64,000 bases of DNA. Source: Rubeoparvulum massiliense. Its GTDB lineage: Bacteria; Bacillota; Bacilli; Rubeoparvulales; Rubeoparvulaceae. Shown here one piece after another: positions 53,190 through 62,278 of this stretch (the first letter of the stretch is position 1; every line of letters starts with the position of its first letter). The stretch lies in contig NZ_CVPE01000003.1 of the NCBI RefSeq assembly GCF_001049895.1, positions 310,001 through 374,000 on the forward strand, given 5' to 3'. The translations under genes and the position numbers were made by a program. The notes beneath the pieces are model-generated. The model was not told the DNA's origin. It saw only the letters and a program-made list of their open reading frames with translations, and made no database searches.

Positions 53190-55130
53190 CTACTCCATGA
53201 CCTTCTCTACTCTCTTCTCCGTTCGGGTAACTGCTAAAACAATACCTACCACCAACCAGAACATGAGGATCACCTTAGGATAGAACCATACATACTCAGC
53301 CATCCCATGGATAAGTAGTCCAGCAATGCCTGCCAGGCTTGCTCCTAGGACGATGGTATTAAAGCGATTTTCTCTGTTTCGTTGGATAGTGCTTAATCCT
53401 ACCCCAAAGAGACGTAAGAAGAAGAAGGCGAAGGCAATCAGCCCTACCATACCTAATTCCAAGGCAATCTCTAAATAAAGATTATGTGCATGGAAGGCGA
53501 TGGGTGGCCATGCCCGATACAAGGGAAAAAGGGTGATAAAAGTATCATAACCATAGCCTGCTCCAAACCAGAAAAAGTCCTGAAACATATCCTGTGCGGA
53601 CTGCCAGATACTGAAACGGTAGGAAATGGAGCTATCCTGGACATTTCCGATGGTGAGGAGACGCTCCCAAATCGTAGCAGGAAGTAAGTAGAGCCCTACT
53701 ACCAGAAAGGGTGCTAGTACTAATAGCATTCTCCGCATGGTAAAGAGTATAAAAAGGAATAAGGCAGCAGCCAACGCTACATAACCCCCACGGGAGAAAG
53801 TGACGAACATCGTTAATACCATCAAGCCAATCCCACCAAGGGAGAAGAGGAAGGCAAGCGGATTCCGTGTTGTAAAGAGCGGAATGAATGAAATTAGAAT
53901 CGCCATGACCAAATACTCAGCCAGATGATTGGGATTCTCTAAGGTAGAATAGACCCGTGTAGAAATTCCCGGATTAAGCTGTTGATCCACCCAGCCCGTA
54001 TTAGTTTCTCCAAGCGTAAAGTATTGAACCAAACCAATCCCTGCCACAATGGTTGCAGAGATGAGGATCACGAGAGCCAATCGTTCCATCCCTTTACGAT
54101 CATGGACAAAATAGACCACCAGATAGCCTAGAAAGATAGCGACAAGGAAAATAATCCACTCACCTAGACTCTGCCAAAATGAGATCGATCCCACTACTCC
54201 AGCCAAGGTGACCAGTAGCATGAAGCCTAAAGAGCGAGAGAAGCGCGTTCCTTCCCATAAGGGCTCATGCTGGCATAAACGTTTAATCATTAAGAGTCCA
54301 TAATTGAGTACCACCAAAATGGCTAAAAAGCGAAATGGCAAGAAGGGAATAAGAAATGCGGTGCCATAGAGTCCATAGATTGGCTGACGCCAGAGCAATC
54401 CTACCAATGGAATCACCATTAGTAAAATGACAAATTGCTTCAATGGTAAGGTGAAAAATAGAATTGTCAAGAGAATCGCTAGGACCATCGTCTGTCTTTT
54501 CCCTTGATGACTAAGCTTTTCATCTACCTGAAGCCAACGCCGATCTTCATCTGCTACTAACCAGAACTCTGCCCATTGATGAAGCAAGCCACTCCGTACC
54601 CACGCATTCTGTAAAGGTTTGAACCAGATGACAACCAAAGCCAATACTCCAGAAAGTAGCAGGGCAATACCTAGTTTAGGTAATGAAAGATAATAGGGCA
54701 GCCATGGCAATGGCATGAGATGATGCCCCAGAAAGAGAACCCCCTGTAAAAAGAGGGTAGCTACAGCAAACCAGAAAGCGAGATGACGAAAGAATTGACG
54801 ATTCCCTTGACGTACCATCCGCCCAACAAAGAGACACCACTGGATGATGACACTCTTCATAACAGCAGGGGTTAGCTTCTCCGTGAACCAAAGAAGCAAT
54901 TTTTCCACAAGTCTTGTAACCCGTAACCAGAGCCGTTCTAGTCCACTATGCTTCTGCGCCTGCTTCAGCGTACTACCCTGGCTAAGGTACCGAAGTCCGC
55001 TACTCTGCCACCCCTTCAGAAACCATCCATAAATCCTATGAAGGAGGTGATAAAATAGGCTAGCTTCGTACCAACGATTTAAAACCATCAATCCTTTATA
55101 GACGAAGGAGCCTCGTAAGAAATAGAACAT
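53190..55130 (-). CDS. O-antigen ligase/Wzy-like membrane protein
   Basis: A 646-residue protein with a basic, partly amphipathic N-terminal 90 residues and then about twelve membrane segments. The Wzy_C/O-antigen-ligase region shows STLENPNHLAEYLVMAILISFIPLF (near 385-410) and FSRGGYVALAAALFLFILF. A large outer loop has WQSAQDMFQDFFWFGAGYGYDTFITLFP and HAHNLYLEIALELGMVGLIAF. Such proteins polymerise glycans or join them to an acceptor. The start ATG at 55130 has AAGGTGATATT upstream. It lies 9 bases after the DUF4330 gene. Confidence 0.88.
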   Translation of the reverse strand: MFYFLRGSFVYKGLMVLNRWYEASLFYHLLHRIYGWFLKGWQSSGLRYLSQGSTLKQAQKHSGLERLWLRVTRLVEKLLLWFTEKLTPAVMKSVIIQWCLFVGRMVRQGNRQFFRHLAFWFAVATLFLQGVLFLGHHLMPLPWLPYYLSLPKLGIALLLSGVLALVVIWFKPLQNAWVRSGLLHQWAEFWLVADEDRRWLQVDEKLSHQGKRQTMVLAILLTILFFTLPLKQFVILLMVIPLVGLLWRQPIYGLYGTAFLIPFLPFRFLAILVVLNYGLLMIKRLCQHEPLWEGTRFSRSLGFMLLVTLAGVVGSISFWQSLGEWIIFLVAIFLGYLVVYFVHDRKGMERLALVILISATIVAGIGLVQYFTLGETNTGWVDQQLNPGISTRVYSTLENPNHLAEYLVMAILISFIPLFTTRNPLAFLFSLGGIGLMVLTMFVTFSRGGYVALAAALFLFILFTMRRMLLVLAPFLVVGLYLLPATIWERLLTIGNVQDSSISYRFSIWQSAQDMFQDFFWFGAGYGYDTFITLFPLYRAWPPIAFHAHNLYLEIALELGMVGLIAFAFFFLRLFGVGLSTIQRNRENRFNTIVLGASLAGIAGLLIHGMAEYVWFYPKVILMFWLVVGIVLAVTRTEKRVEKVME

Positions 55131-55139
55131 AATATCACC

Positions 55140-55640
55140 TTATTCCTGTGTAGGTGCTTCAGGTTGTACTAGACCGATCACCGTGGTTTTAACCGATGAT
55201 TTTTGCGTCTTTAATACGAGGGTATTTCCTACTTTCCAGTCACGACCGCCAATAACAACACCACGTGATTGATAAACCCCTGAACCTTCTATGGTAACCG
55301 TCAGATTATATTTATCAGGAATCTCCGCTTTTACAACACGACCGTCTGCTGTCTCCACATAAGCGATGGCTGGTGTAACTTGCTTGTCCACTACTTTACC
55401 AAAATATCCATTGCTTTCCCAGTCATATGCATCATCACCGATAGCGATGGCATCTACTGTAGGTTGGCGAATCTCTTCAGCCAATAGGGTGAGCGTAACC
55501 GGAACGGTCTCTACAACTCGGTTGCTTTGAGTAACTTTGTAATAGACACCTGCTGCTAGTCCTAGGACAACCACCACTATAAGCAAGTCAACAATATTCA
55601 CGAGACCAAATAATTTTCCCTTTTCATCAATCAGTTTCAT
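55140..55640 (-). CDS. DUF4330-domain membrane protein
   Basis: A 166-residue protein beginning MKLIDEKGKLFGLVNIVDLLIVVVVLGLAAGVYYK. It has a conserved cytoplasmic start, one membrane segment (about 15-35) and an extracytoplasmic beta-rich domain (PVTLTLLAEEIRQPTVDAIAIGDDAYDWESNGYFGKV...). I recognise the DUF4330 pattern (IDEKGRLFGxxNIID); no function is established. The start ATG at 55640 has a strong TAGGAGGAAC. It is coupled with the ligase-like gene, suggesting a helper role in polymer ligation. Confidence 0.82.
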   Translation of the reverse strand: MKLIDEKGKLFGLVNIVDLLIVVVVLGLAAGVYYKVTQSNRVVETVPVTLTLLAEEIRQPTVDAIAIGDDAYDWESNGYFGKVVDKQVTPAIAYVETADGRVVKAEIPDKYNLTVTIEGSGVYQSRGVVIGGRDWKVGNTLVLKTQKSSVKTTVIGLVQPEAPTQE

Positions 55641-55668
55641 TCCATGTTCCTCCTACCAGATCAATTAA

Positions 55669-55755
55669 TCAAGATGCAGCCCATATCCAAAAGAGGATTC
55701 CGGCGACCAGAAACAAGCCTGCAAAAATGGCCAAAACCTTCCATAAACGTTCCAT
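55669..55755 (-). CDS. 28-residue single-pass membrane peptide
   Basis: A short frame, MERLWKVLAIFAGLFLVAG... ending in IWAAS, with a charged start and one membrane segment filling residues 6-26. ATG at 55755 is preceded by GAAAGGAAGAGGAGA, a very good ribosome site. The stop lies 28 bases before the DUF4330 start. Same strand and tight spacing place it in one operon with DUF4330 and the ligase-like gene. I do not recognise it. Its size, hydrophobicity and start signal support a real small protein. Confidence 0.6.
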   Translation of the reverse strand: MERLWKVLAIFAGLFLVAGILFWIWAAS

Positions 55756-55882
55756 TCTCCTCTTCCTTTCTTAAGCAATCCTCACAAGTCTGTCTTATTA
55801 TATCGAAAAAAGCGGTCGTGTGCATCTCCTCTCCACAAAAAAGAGCAGGCAGTTTTCGCCTGCTCTCCTCCATCCCCATCCG

Positions 55883-56293
55883 CTACATCACCGTAATACT
55901 AGCACCGATCACATAGGAGAAACTAATGGAGATAATGAGTGCGAGAAAGCCCACCGCCTTATTTCCCTTGGCAATCTCTTGGTCAACATGGAAGCGTGGT
56001 GTCATAAATTCAAAGATAAAATAAGCAAAGAGTAAAAGTAAGAATCCGACACCACTCCATACGATGGACTCCAAGATTGTGTCATGATGGGCAATGGAAA
56101 AGCGGAAGATATTGGCAACCCCAAACACTTTCCCGCCTGTTGCCATGGCAACTGCAAGATTGCCCTTCTTAATCTCCTCCCAGTCATTATACTTCGTCAC
56201 CATCTCAAAGATGGTTAAAAATAAGATGATCGCAAGTCCAGCTACCATAAAATAAGATACTGTCTGTACATATGGATTTTCCCAGAACCACAT
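55883..56293 (-). CDS. DUF350 membrane protein (YshE-like)
   Basis: A 136-residue protein with four membrane segments arranged as two similar halves. Each half has a hydrophobic pair around NDWEEIKKGNLAVAMATGGKVFGVANI and DQEIAKGNKAVGFLALIISISFSYVIG, the DUF350 repeat. The start is ATG at 56293 (MWFWENPYVQ), with GGGGAG upstream. In B. subtilis YshE lies next to mutS2, as here. The function is unknown. Confidence 0.88.
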   Translation of the reverse strand: MWFWENPYVQTVSYFMVAGLAIILFLTIFEMVTKYNDWEEIKKGNLAVAMATGGKVFGVANIFRFSIAHHDTILESIVWSGVGFLLLLFAYFIFEFMTPRFHVDQEIAKGNKAVGFLALIISISFSYVIGASITVM

Positions 56294-56379
56294 ATGAACA
56301 CTCCCCATCAACACTTACTTCCATACTCCCTACTTAACTCTCTATACGATTGGGATGAAAAAAGGTTCCCTCTAGCTTA

Positions 56380-58746
56380 CTAGATTTCCACCACGGTGAC
56401 ACCGCTTCCACCTTCACCCTCGCCACCAAGACGATAGCTCTTCACTAATTGATGATGGCGGAGGTATTCTTGAATTCCTTTACGGAGAGCACCTGTGCCT
56501 TTCCCATGAATGAGATGAACTTGATGGAGTCCGGCGATCATCGCCTCATCAAGATACTTATCAACACGAATGATAGCATCCTCTAGCAGTTCGCCACGTA
56601 AGTCCAATTCAAGGGGAACATGGGTAGTACCTGCTTTAACTCGAGAAACATGAACCAACTCCTGCTTCGGCTCCTTAACTCGCTCCAATTGCTTTCGTTC
56701 GATCTTCATTTTCATGATGCCAATTTGCACTAAATAGGTAGTAGCGTTCACCTGTTCAATGATATGTCCCTTCTGTTGTAAGTGAAGGACAAGGACTGGA
56801 TCACCCGGGTGTAAGGGGCCTTCATCCTTACTGGCTCTATTGTTCACACCACGACCTGTTGCAGAAGGCACTGTGATCTGACTCGCCTCTTCTAAGCGCC
56901 GCTTTGCTTCAATAAGACGATGCTCTTTAATACTGGTCTCTTCCTCTAGTGCCATCTGCCTTAGGTCTTGGATTAACTGTTCAGCTTCCTTCAGACGTCC
57001 GCGCATTTCTGCTTCTAGTTCTTTTTTTGCTTGTTCCATTAACTGATTACGTTCTTGTTCGAAGCGTTCCTTTTCAAGGCGAAGTTGCTCTCGAATGGAC
57101 TGAGCCTCTGCACGTAGCGCTTCCGTTGCTGTACGGTTCAATTCTGCTTCCTTCTGATTCTCCTCCAAAGATTGAATCATATTTTCAACCTGACGTGTCT
57201 CTTCGCCAATTTGTGCCTTCGCATGCTTAATAATATGGGAGGGAATACCGAGACGCTCCGCAATGGCAAAGGCATTACTCCGTCCAGGAATCCCGATGAG
57301 TAAACGGTAGGTTGGACGTAAGGTATCTACATCAAACTCCACAGAAGCATTCATCGCTTCTGGTGTATTGTAGGCATAAGCCTTGATCTCTGGATAGTGG
57401 GTGGTCGTAACCACCCTTGTACTAAATAGCCTTAAATAATCCAGAATTGCGATGGCCAACGCGGCCCCCTCCGCTGGATCGGTTCCTGCGCCTAGCTCGT
57501 CTAATAGCACGAGGCTATCTTGATCCATCTCGTTGAGGATGGAGATAATATTAGTCATGTGCGATGAAAAGGTACTAAGACTCTGCTCAATACTCTGTTC
57601 ATCACCAATATCTGCATAGACTCCTGAAAATACAGCAGCTTCACCACCCTCTGCCACTGGGAGATGTAGCCCTGACATGGCCATTAGTGACAATAGCCCA
57701 ATGGTTTTAAGAGTAACCGTCTTCCCACCAGTATTCGGTCCCGTAATTAAGAGCTGGGTAAAATCACCGCCCAATTCCACATCGATGGGCACCACCTGAT
57801 CAGCAGGAAGGAGCGGATGTCGTGCTTGCTTAAAACGGAGATAACGCTCTTGATTTAAGCGTGGTTCAGTACCTCGAATAGCCAGAGCGTACTTCGCCTT
57901 CGCGAAGATAAAATCAAGCTGGGACAAGATCATGCTGTTCTGTTCCAGCGCCTCAGCAGCATCTGCTACCAATGCAGAAAGCTCCAGAAGAATACGCTCA
58001 ACCTCTCGCTCTTCCTTCCCTTGCATTTCCCGTAATTGATTATTCATCTGCACTACAGCCGCGGGCTCCATGAACAATGTTGCTCCCGATGCCGACTGAT
58101 CATGAACAATACCACCGAAGACACCGCGGTATTCCTGCTTAACAGGAAGACAATAACGATCATTTCGGATGGTGACAATGGGATCCTGAAGCATTTTTTG
58201 TGTACTAGCGGAACGGACCATGGAATCTAGCTTTTCACGAATCCGACTCTCTAGTGAACGGATTCCCTGACGAATGCTTCGTAAAGCAGAGCTTGCCTCG
58301 TCCAAGACGTCCCCCTGCTCCCCAATTGCTTGGAGAATGGCTTCCTCCAATTCACGAACAGACGTTAATTGAGCCACCAAGGGAGAAAGAATGGGATAAT
58401 CACCCAACCCCTCTTCTACCAGGCTATTGAAAAAGCGTTTTAATTGCCGTGTTGCTGACAAGGTACTAGCCACCTGCAGTAGCTCATAGGGCTGTAGGAT
58501 ACTGCCAATTTGTGCCCGCTTCCAATACATTTGTAAGGGGAAGATCCCCCCAAATGGCGGTGTCCCCTTTCGCTGCAGGACACGTACTCCTTCCTGTGTC
58601 TCCTGTTGCCATTGGATCGCTTTCTGAAGGTCGATTGTCGGTTGTAACTGAAGGACTCGTTCCTTTCCCAAAGAAGTGGCTGCCAATCCGTCCACTTGAT
58701 GCTTGACCTTATCAAATTCTAATACTCGATAGACGCGCGAATCCAC
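56380..58746 (-). CDS. mutS2: MutS2, DNA mismatch-repair-like ATPase with Smr nuclease
   Basis: Involved in recombination control and ribosome rescue in Bacillus. The order is a core/lever region to residue 300, an ATPase with Walker A LLITGPNTGGKTVTLKTIG (near 325) and Walker B LVLLDELGAGTDPAEGAALA (near 405), a long coiled coil (about 515-630), a KOW-like segment and a C-terminal Smr domain with LDLRGELLEDA and HLIHGKGTGALRKGIQEYL. The start is GTG at 58746, with AAGGAGG 6 bases upstream, giving 788 residues, close to the family length. Confidence 0.95.
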   Translation of the reverse strand: MDSRVYRVLEFDKVKHQVDGLAATSLGKERVLQLQPTIDLQKAIQWQQETQEGVRVLQRKGTPPFGGIFPLQMYWKRAQIGSILQPYELLQVASTLSATRQLKRFFNSLVEEGLGDYPILSPLVAQLTSVRELEEAILQAIGEQGDVLDEASSALRSIRQGIRSLESRIREKLDSMVRSASTQKMLQDPIVTIRNDRYCLPVKQEYRGVFGGIVHDQSASGATLFMEPAAVVQMNNQLREMQGKEEREVERILLELSALVADAAEALEQNSMILSQLDFIFAKAKYALAIRGTEPRLNQERYLRFKQARHPLLPADQVVPIDVELGGDFTQLLITGPNTGGKTVTLKTIGLLSLMAMSGLHLPVAEGGEAAVFSGVYADIGDEQSIEQSLSTFSSHMTNIISILNEMDQDSLVLLDELGAGTDPAEGAALAIAILDYLRLFSTRVVTTTHYPEIKAYAYNTPEAMNASVEFDVDTLRPTYRLLIGIPGRSNAFAIAERLGIPSHIIKHAKAQIGEETRQVENMIQSLEENQKEAELNRTATEALRAEAQSIREQLRLEKERFEQERNQLMEQAKKELEAEMRGRLKEAEQLIQDLRQMALEEETSIKEHRLIEAKRRLEEASQITVPSATGRGVNNRASKDEGPLHPGDPVLVLHLQQKGHIIEQVNATTYLVQIGIMKMKIERKQLERVKEPKQELVHVSRVKAGTTHVPLELDLRGELLEDAIIRVDKYLDEAMIAGLHQVHLIHGKGTGALRKGIQEYLRHHQLVKSYRLGGEGEGGSGVTVVEI

Positions 58747-58827
58747 AAGAATCCTCCTTATCCTCCGTTGCAAAGATGGTGGATCATTTTTTTATTATAG
58801 CATGGTGCAACCTGCTTCCCAAATCGT

Positions 58828-58859
58828 AGACCCCCAACTTCAAAAGAAGAGGGGGGTCT
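58828..58859. terminator. Hairpin at the end of the cvpA-like gene
   Basis: AGACCCCC / GGGGGTCT with an inner CTTC/GAAG stem. It includes the last codons and stop of the cvpA-like gene. No T-run follows, so termination is uncertain. Confidence 0.5.
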
Positions 58860-59361
58860 GTTGAAGTAGCCATTGAGCCACAGATGATTGTTGAAGAACG
58901 GTTTGGGCCCACTCTGCTGGGATCACCACCAATAGATTAACAGCGATGAATAGGAAAAGACTGATCTCCAAAAACCCAAGGGCTGCTCCAAGCGAGTGAT
59001 TGGCCGTACTTAACACAGGTAGATGCATAATACCATCTAGGAGATACCCCAAGACAGAAAGCACCACCCGTGTACCAAAGAAGAGAATGGCAAAGGATAG
59101 ACCATGATAGATGACCCGCTCCATGTCAATGAGCTGTGTAATCGTCGGGACAAACTGTAACTGACTCGTTTGAATGGAGAGTGGTAATTGTTGCTGTAGC
59201 CATGGAATGAGTACCGGTGAATAGAAGTAGGCAACGATGAAGGAGATGATAAAGCTAGTAAGTCGCAACAATTGTAACACAAAGCCTCGTTGATAGGCGA
59301 TGAATGTATAACCGAGCACCACTACAAGAAAAATTATATCGATCAGTTGCGCAACCATCAC
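58840..59361 (-). CDS. CvpA-family membrane protein (YshB-like)
   Basis: A 173-residue protein with four membrane segments. It starts with QLIDIIFLVVVLGYTFIAYQRGFVLQLLRLTSFIISFIVAYFYSP, the CvpA pattern (DxxxxxxxxxxxxxxGFxxGxxxxxxxxxG-like). NHSLGAALGFLEISLFLFI is near 120. CvpA proteins were linked to colicin V production in E. coli; in Firmicutes the role is unknown. It sits between zapA and mutS2, as yshB does in B. subtilis. The start is ATG at 59361 or the next ATG (59358). Confidence 0.87.
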   Translation of the reverse strand: MMVAQLIDIIFLVVVLGYTFIAYQRGFVLQLLRLTSFIISFIVAYFYSPVLIPWLQQQLPLSIQTSQLQFVPTITQLIDMERVIYHGLSFAILFFGTRVVLSVLGYLLDGIMHLPVLSTANHSLGAALGFLEISLFLFIAVNLLVVIPAEWAQTVLQQSSVAQWLLQQTPLFF

Positions 59362-59389
59362 CTCATTTCTCCTGACTACTTGTAAGCCT

Positions 59390-59692
59390 CTATGTACTCT
59401 CCTCTCTTACACCTTGCTCGATTGGGAGCTTAGAATGTCGCTTAAGTCGTTCCATCTGATTAAGGAGATCATCATATTCCCGTTTTAATTGCTCGTATTG
59501 ATCAGCAAAATTGACCGCAGTGAGCACTGCCAGCTGCAAAGAGTCTAAACGTGGATTGGCAGAAGCTAACCGCTTCATTTGATCATCTACCGTAGAAGCT
59601 ATCATTCGGATATAGTTGCTGCTTACATCGCCACGTATATGGTATTGTTGGCCAAAGATATCAACGGTTACTTTCTTTGCTTGCTCATGCAT
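59390..59692 (-). CDS. zapA: Cell division protein ZapA
   Basis: FtsZ-binding protein that supports Z-ring assembly, 100 residues. The N-terminal globular part has KKVTVDIFGQQYHIRGDVSSNYIRMIASTVDDQMKRLA. A C-terminal coiled coil follows (YEQLKREYDDLLNQMERLKR). The start ATG at 59692 is reached shortly after the pheT terminator. The pheT-zapA-cvpA-mutS2 order is conserved in Bacillus. Confidence 0.93.
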   Translation of the reverse strand: MHEQAKKVTVDIFGQQYHIRGDVSSNYIRMIASTVDDQMKRLASANPRLDSLQLAVLTAVNFADQYEQLKREYDDLLNQMERLKRHSKLPIEQGVREEST

Positions 59693-59771
59693 GGTCGGTC
59701 CCCCATCTTTTCTCTATAGCTCCTATCCTAAATATTTCGTGATAGAACATGAAAAATCCTGCAAAATATCA

Positions 59772-59813
59772 TGCCCCCGTAAGCAGTATGCCACAGATCT
59801 GCTTGCGGGGGCA
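59772..59813 (-). terminator. Terminator after pheT
   Basis: A 15-bp stem TGCCCCCGTAAGCAG / CTGCTTGCGGGGGCA (59772-59786, 59799-59813, one wobble pair) lies just past the pheT stop. The T-run (TATTTT) is moderate. Confidence 0.85.
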
Positions 59814-59823
59814 AATGCAAAAC

Positions 59824-62238
59824 CTACGCCCGTAATTGAGCTCCATATTTTTCTGCTAATGCTTCTAGAATACGATGGATAATCGTCGATACTTCCTCTT
59901 CCTGCAAGGTTTGCTCTCGATTACGGAAGAGCAATGTATAGGCAAGACTCTTCTTCCCATCCTCTACACCTTTTCCTGCATATAGGTCAAAGAGTCGAAT
60001 CTCTTCCAGCAAGCCGCCTGCTTCAGCTTGAATCGTCTGCTTCATCTGATCTGCAGTGACATCTGTGCTTACCACCAGCGCTAAATCTCGCTGAACTGCT
60101 GGATAACGAGGTACTGGCTGATAGTCAGGCTCCTCTTGTACAATGGCGAGAAGATTAGCTAAATCCAGCTGAAATAGATAGGTTACAGGAAGATCCTTCT
60201 CCTTTTGAATACTTGGATGCAATTGTCCCATGACACCCAATGTCTGCTCATTCCATGTGAGCTTCGCTGTTCGACCAGGGTGGAATCCTGCTTGCTGTGT
60301 TTGCTCATAGGTGACACCAACAATACCTAGCTGAGCAAAAAGCCCTTCTAATAAACCTTTTACGAGAAAGAAATCAACTGCTTCTGCGCCTTGATTCCAG
60401 CCCTTGGGGAGCCAGTCCCCTAACAGGATTCCTGCCAATGTTTTCCGCTCTTCATAGGGCTCACTTGCTCCCTCTTGCTCATGATGGAAAAAGAGCTTAC
60501 CGATTTCAAACATAGCTAATTGTTTAAGTTGATGGGAAACATTGTATTGAGCTACTTGAAGAAGACTTGGCAGGAGTGTGGTTCTAAGTGTCCGGCGATC
60601 ATTACTAAGCGGCATCGCCAAGGCAATTCGCTCCATCTCCTTATCAATAAAAGCCTGCTCTTCTTCAGGCGATGAAAGTGAATAGGTGATCACTTCACTC
60701 AAACCATGCTGGGCAAAATAATGGTGAATCCCCCGTGTCAACCGTTGCTCAGTATTGAGGCTACCCGCTGTATTGCCGCCCTTCGGTAAAGTGGTAGGCA
60801 CATAGTCATAGCCATAAAGACGTGCAACTTCTTCGAATAAATCCTCTTCAATACTGATATCAGGACGGCGGGAAGGTGCTGTGACAAGTATATTTTCACC
60901 CTGAACCTCATAGGGGAACTGGAGACGGCGCAAATACTCTTCGACCTGTCCTTGGTCGATCGCTGTTCCCAAGACCTGATTCAAGCGTGAGAGGCGAAGG
61001 GAAATCACTTTTTCTTCCACGTCTAAAGGCTTGTTCAGAGCGACGCCGCCCTCTACTGCACCACCAGCATATTGAAGAATTAAGGAGGTTGCCCGATGTA
61101 AAGCAGGAATTACACGATTAGGGTCAACACCTTTTTCAAAGCGGCTGCTGGCTTCACTACGTAATCCAAGTTTTTGTGCAGTACGACGGATGGAGATCCC
61201 GGTAAACAACGCAGATTCTAGTAAGATATCCGTGGTTTCCCCATCTACCTCCGTATTAGCCCCTCCCATGACGCCAGCAAGGGCAATGGGACGTTCTCCG
61301 TCGGTGATCACCATCATGCTCTCATCTAGCTTACGCACTTGATCATCCAAGGTCTCCAATTGTTCATCAGCCCGAGCCTGCCGAACATGAATTTGTTTCG
61401 ATGCCACTTTTTTATAATCAAAGGCATGGAGAGGTTGACCATACTCCAGCATCACATAGTTTGTAATGTCCACCACCACATTGATGGGACGAATACCTGC
61501 AGCGATTAAGTAATTTTTCAGCCATTGGGGAGAGGCTTGAATCTTCACCCCACGGATCACCCGAGCTGAATAGTAGGGACAATAACTATCTGCTGCTACG
61601 GAAACCTGAATGGGTGCTGGTTGCTGTTCTTCATGGTGATCCACTTGGGGGAGTTGGACATCTCGCCCAAGGATCGCTGCTACCTCATAGCCCACACCGA
61701 TCATACTTAAACAATCGGAACGGTTCGGAGTAAGATCCAGATCAAGAATAAAATCATCTAAGCCTAGATAAGCGATAGCATCAGTGCCAACAGCTACCTC
61801 ATCATCGAGCACCAAGATCCCTTCCTGCTCCTCTTTACTCAAATACTTCTCATCGATTCCTAATTCATCTCCAGAGCAGATCATCCCTTGTGATTCTACA
61901 CCCCGTAGCTTAGATTTCTTAATCTTAATCCCACCAGGCAGATGAGCACCTGGTAAGGCTACGACGACCTTCTGATTAGCTGCCACATTGGGTGCGCCAC
62001 AGACGATCTGGTAGGGCTCTGCTTCTCCCACATCTACCTGACATAGGTGGAGTCGATCAGCAGCAGGATGTGCTTCACAGGTAAGCACCTTCCCTACCAC
62101 GATTTTGCTAACACCTTGATTACGTTCTTCGATGAGATCCACTTCTATGCCTGAACGTGTTAGACGCTCTGCTAGCTGCGCTGGACTAATATCATCGATC
62201 TCTACATAGTTACGAAGCCAATTATATGAGACGAGCAT
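59824..62238 (-). CDS. pheT: Phenylalanyl-tRNA synthetase, beta subunit
   Basis: The beta chain of the alpha2-beta2 synthetase, with editing. The order is an N-terminal MLVSYNWLRNYVEID, a tRNA-binding (EMAP-like) domain near 40-150, and the B3/B4 editing domain near 200-400 (INVVVDITNYVMLEYGQPLHAFD). The B5 and core domains follow, and a C-terminal anticodon-binding FDX-ACB domain (RYPAVQRDLALVVSTDVTADQM ... LQEEEVSTIIHRI) ends it. The start is ATG at 62238, because AAAGGAGG is 6 bases upstream; the ATG two codons earlier touches that site. It has 804 residues. Confidence 0.97.
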   Translation of the reverse strand: MLVSYNWLRNYVEIDDISPAQLAERLTRSGIEVDLIEERNQGVSKIVVGKVLTCEAHPAADRLHLCQVDVGEAEPYQIVCGAPNVAANQKVVVALPGAHLPGGIKIKKSKLRGVESQGMICSGDELGIDEKYLSKEEQEGILVLDDEVAVGTDAIAYLGLDDFILDLDLTPNRSDCLSMIGVGYEVAAILGRDVQLPQVDHHEEQQPAPIQVSVAADSYCPYYSARVIRGVKIQASPQWLKNYLIAAGIRPINVVVDITNYVMLEYGQPLHAFDYKKVASKQIHVRQARADEQLETLDDQVRKLDESMMVITDGERPIALAGVMGGANTEVDGETTDILLESALFTGISIRRTAQKLGLRSEASSRFEKGVDPNRVIPALHRATSLILQYAGGAVEGGVALNKPLDVEEKVISLRLSRLNQVLGTAIDQGQVEEYLRRLQFPYEVQGENILVTAPSRRPDISIEEDLFEEVARLYGYDYVPTTLPKGGNTAGSLNTEQRLTRGIHHYFAQHGLSEVITYSLSSPEEEQAFIDKEMERIALAMPLSNDRRTLRTTLLPSLLQVAQYNVSHQLKQLAMFEIGKLFFHHEQEGASEPYEERKTLAGILLGDWLPKGWNQGAEAVDFFLVKGLLEGLFAQLGIVGVTYEQTQQAGFHPGRTAKLTWNEQTLGVMGQLHPSIQKEKDLPVTYLFQLDLANLLAIVQEEPDYQPVPRYPAVQRDLALVVSTDVTADQMKQTIQAEAGGLLEEIRLFDLYAGKGVEDGKKSLAYTLLFRNREQTLQEEEVSTIIHRILEALAEKYGAQLRA

Positions 62239-62278
62239 CTCCATCCTCCTTTATTCTTTAGCTGATCAGTTCTACCAA

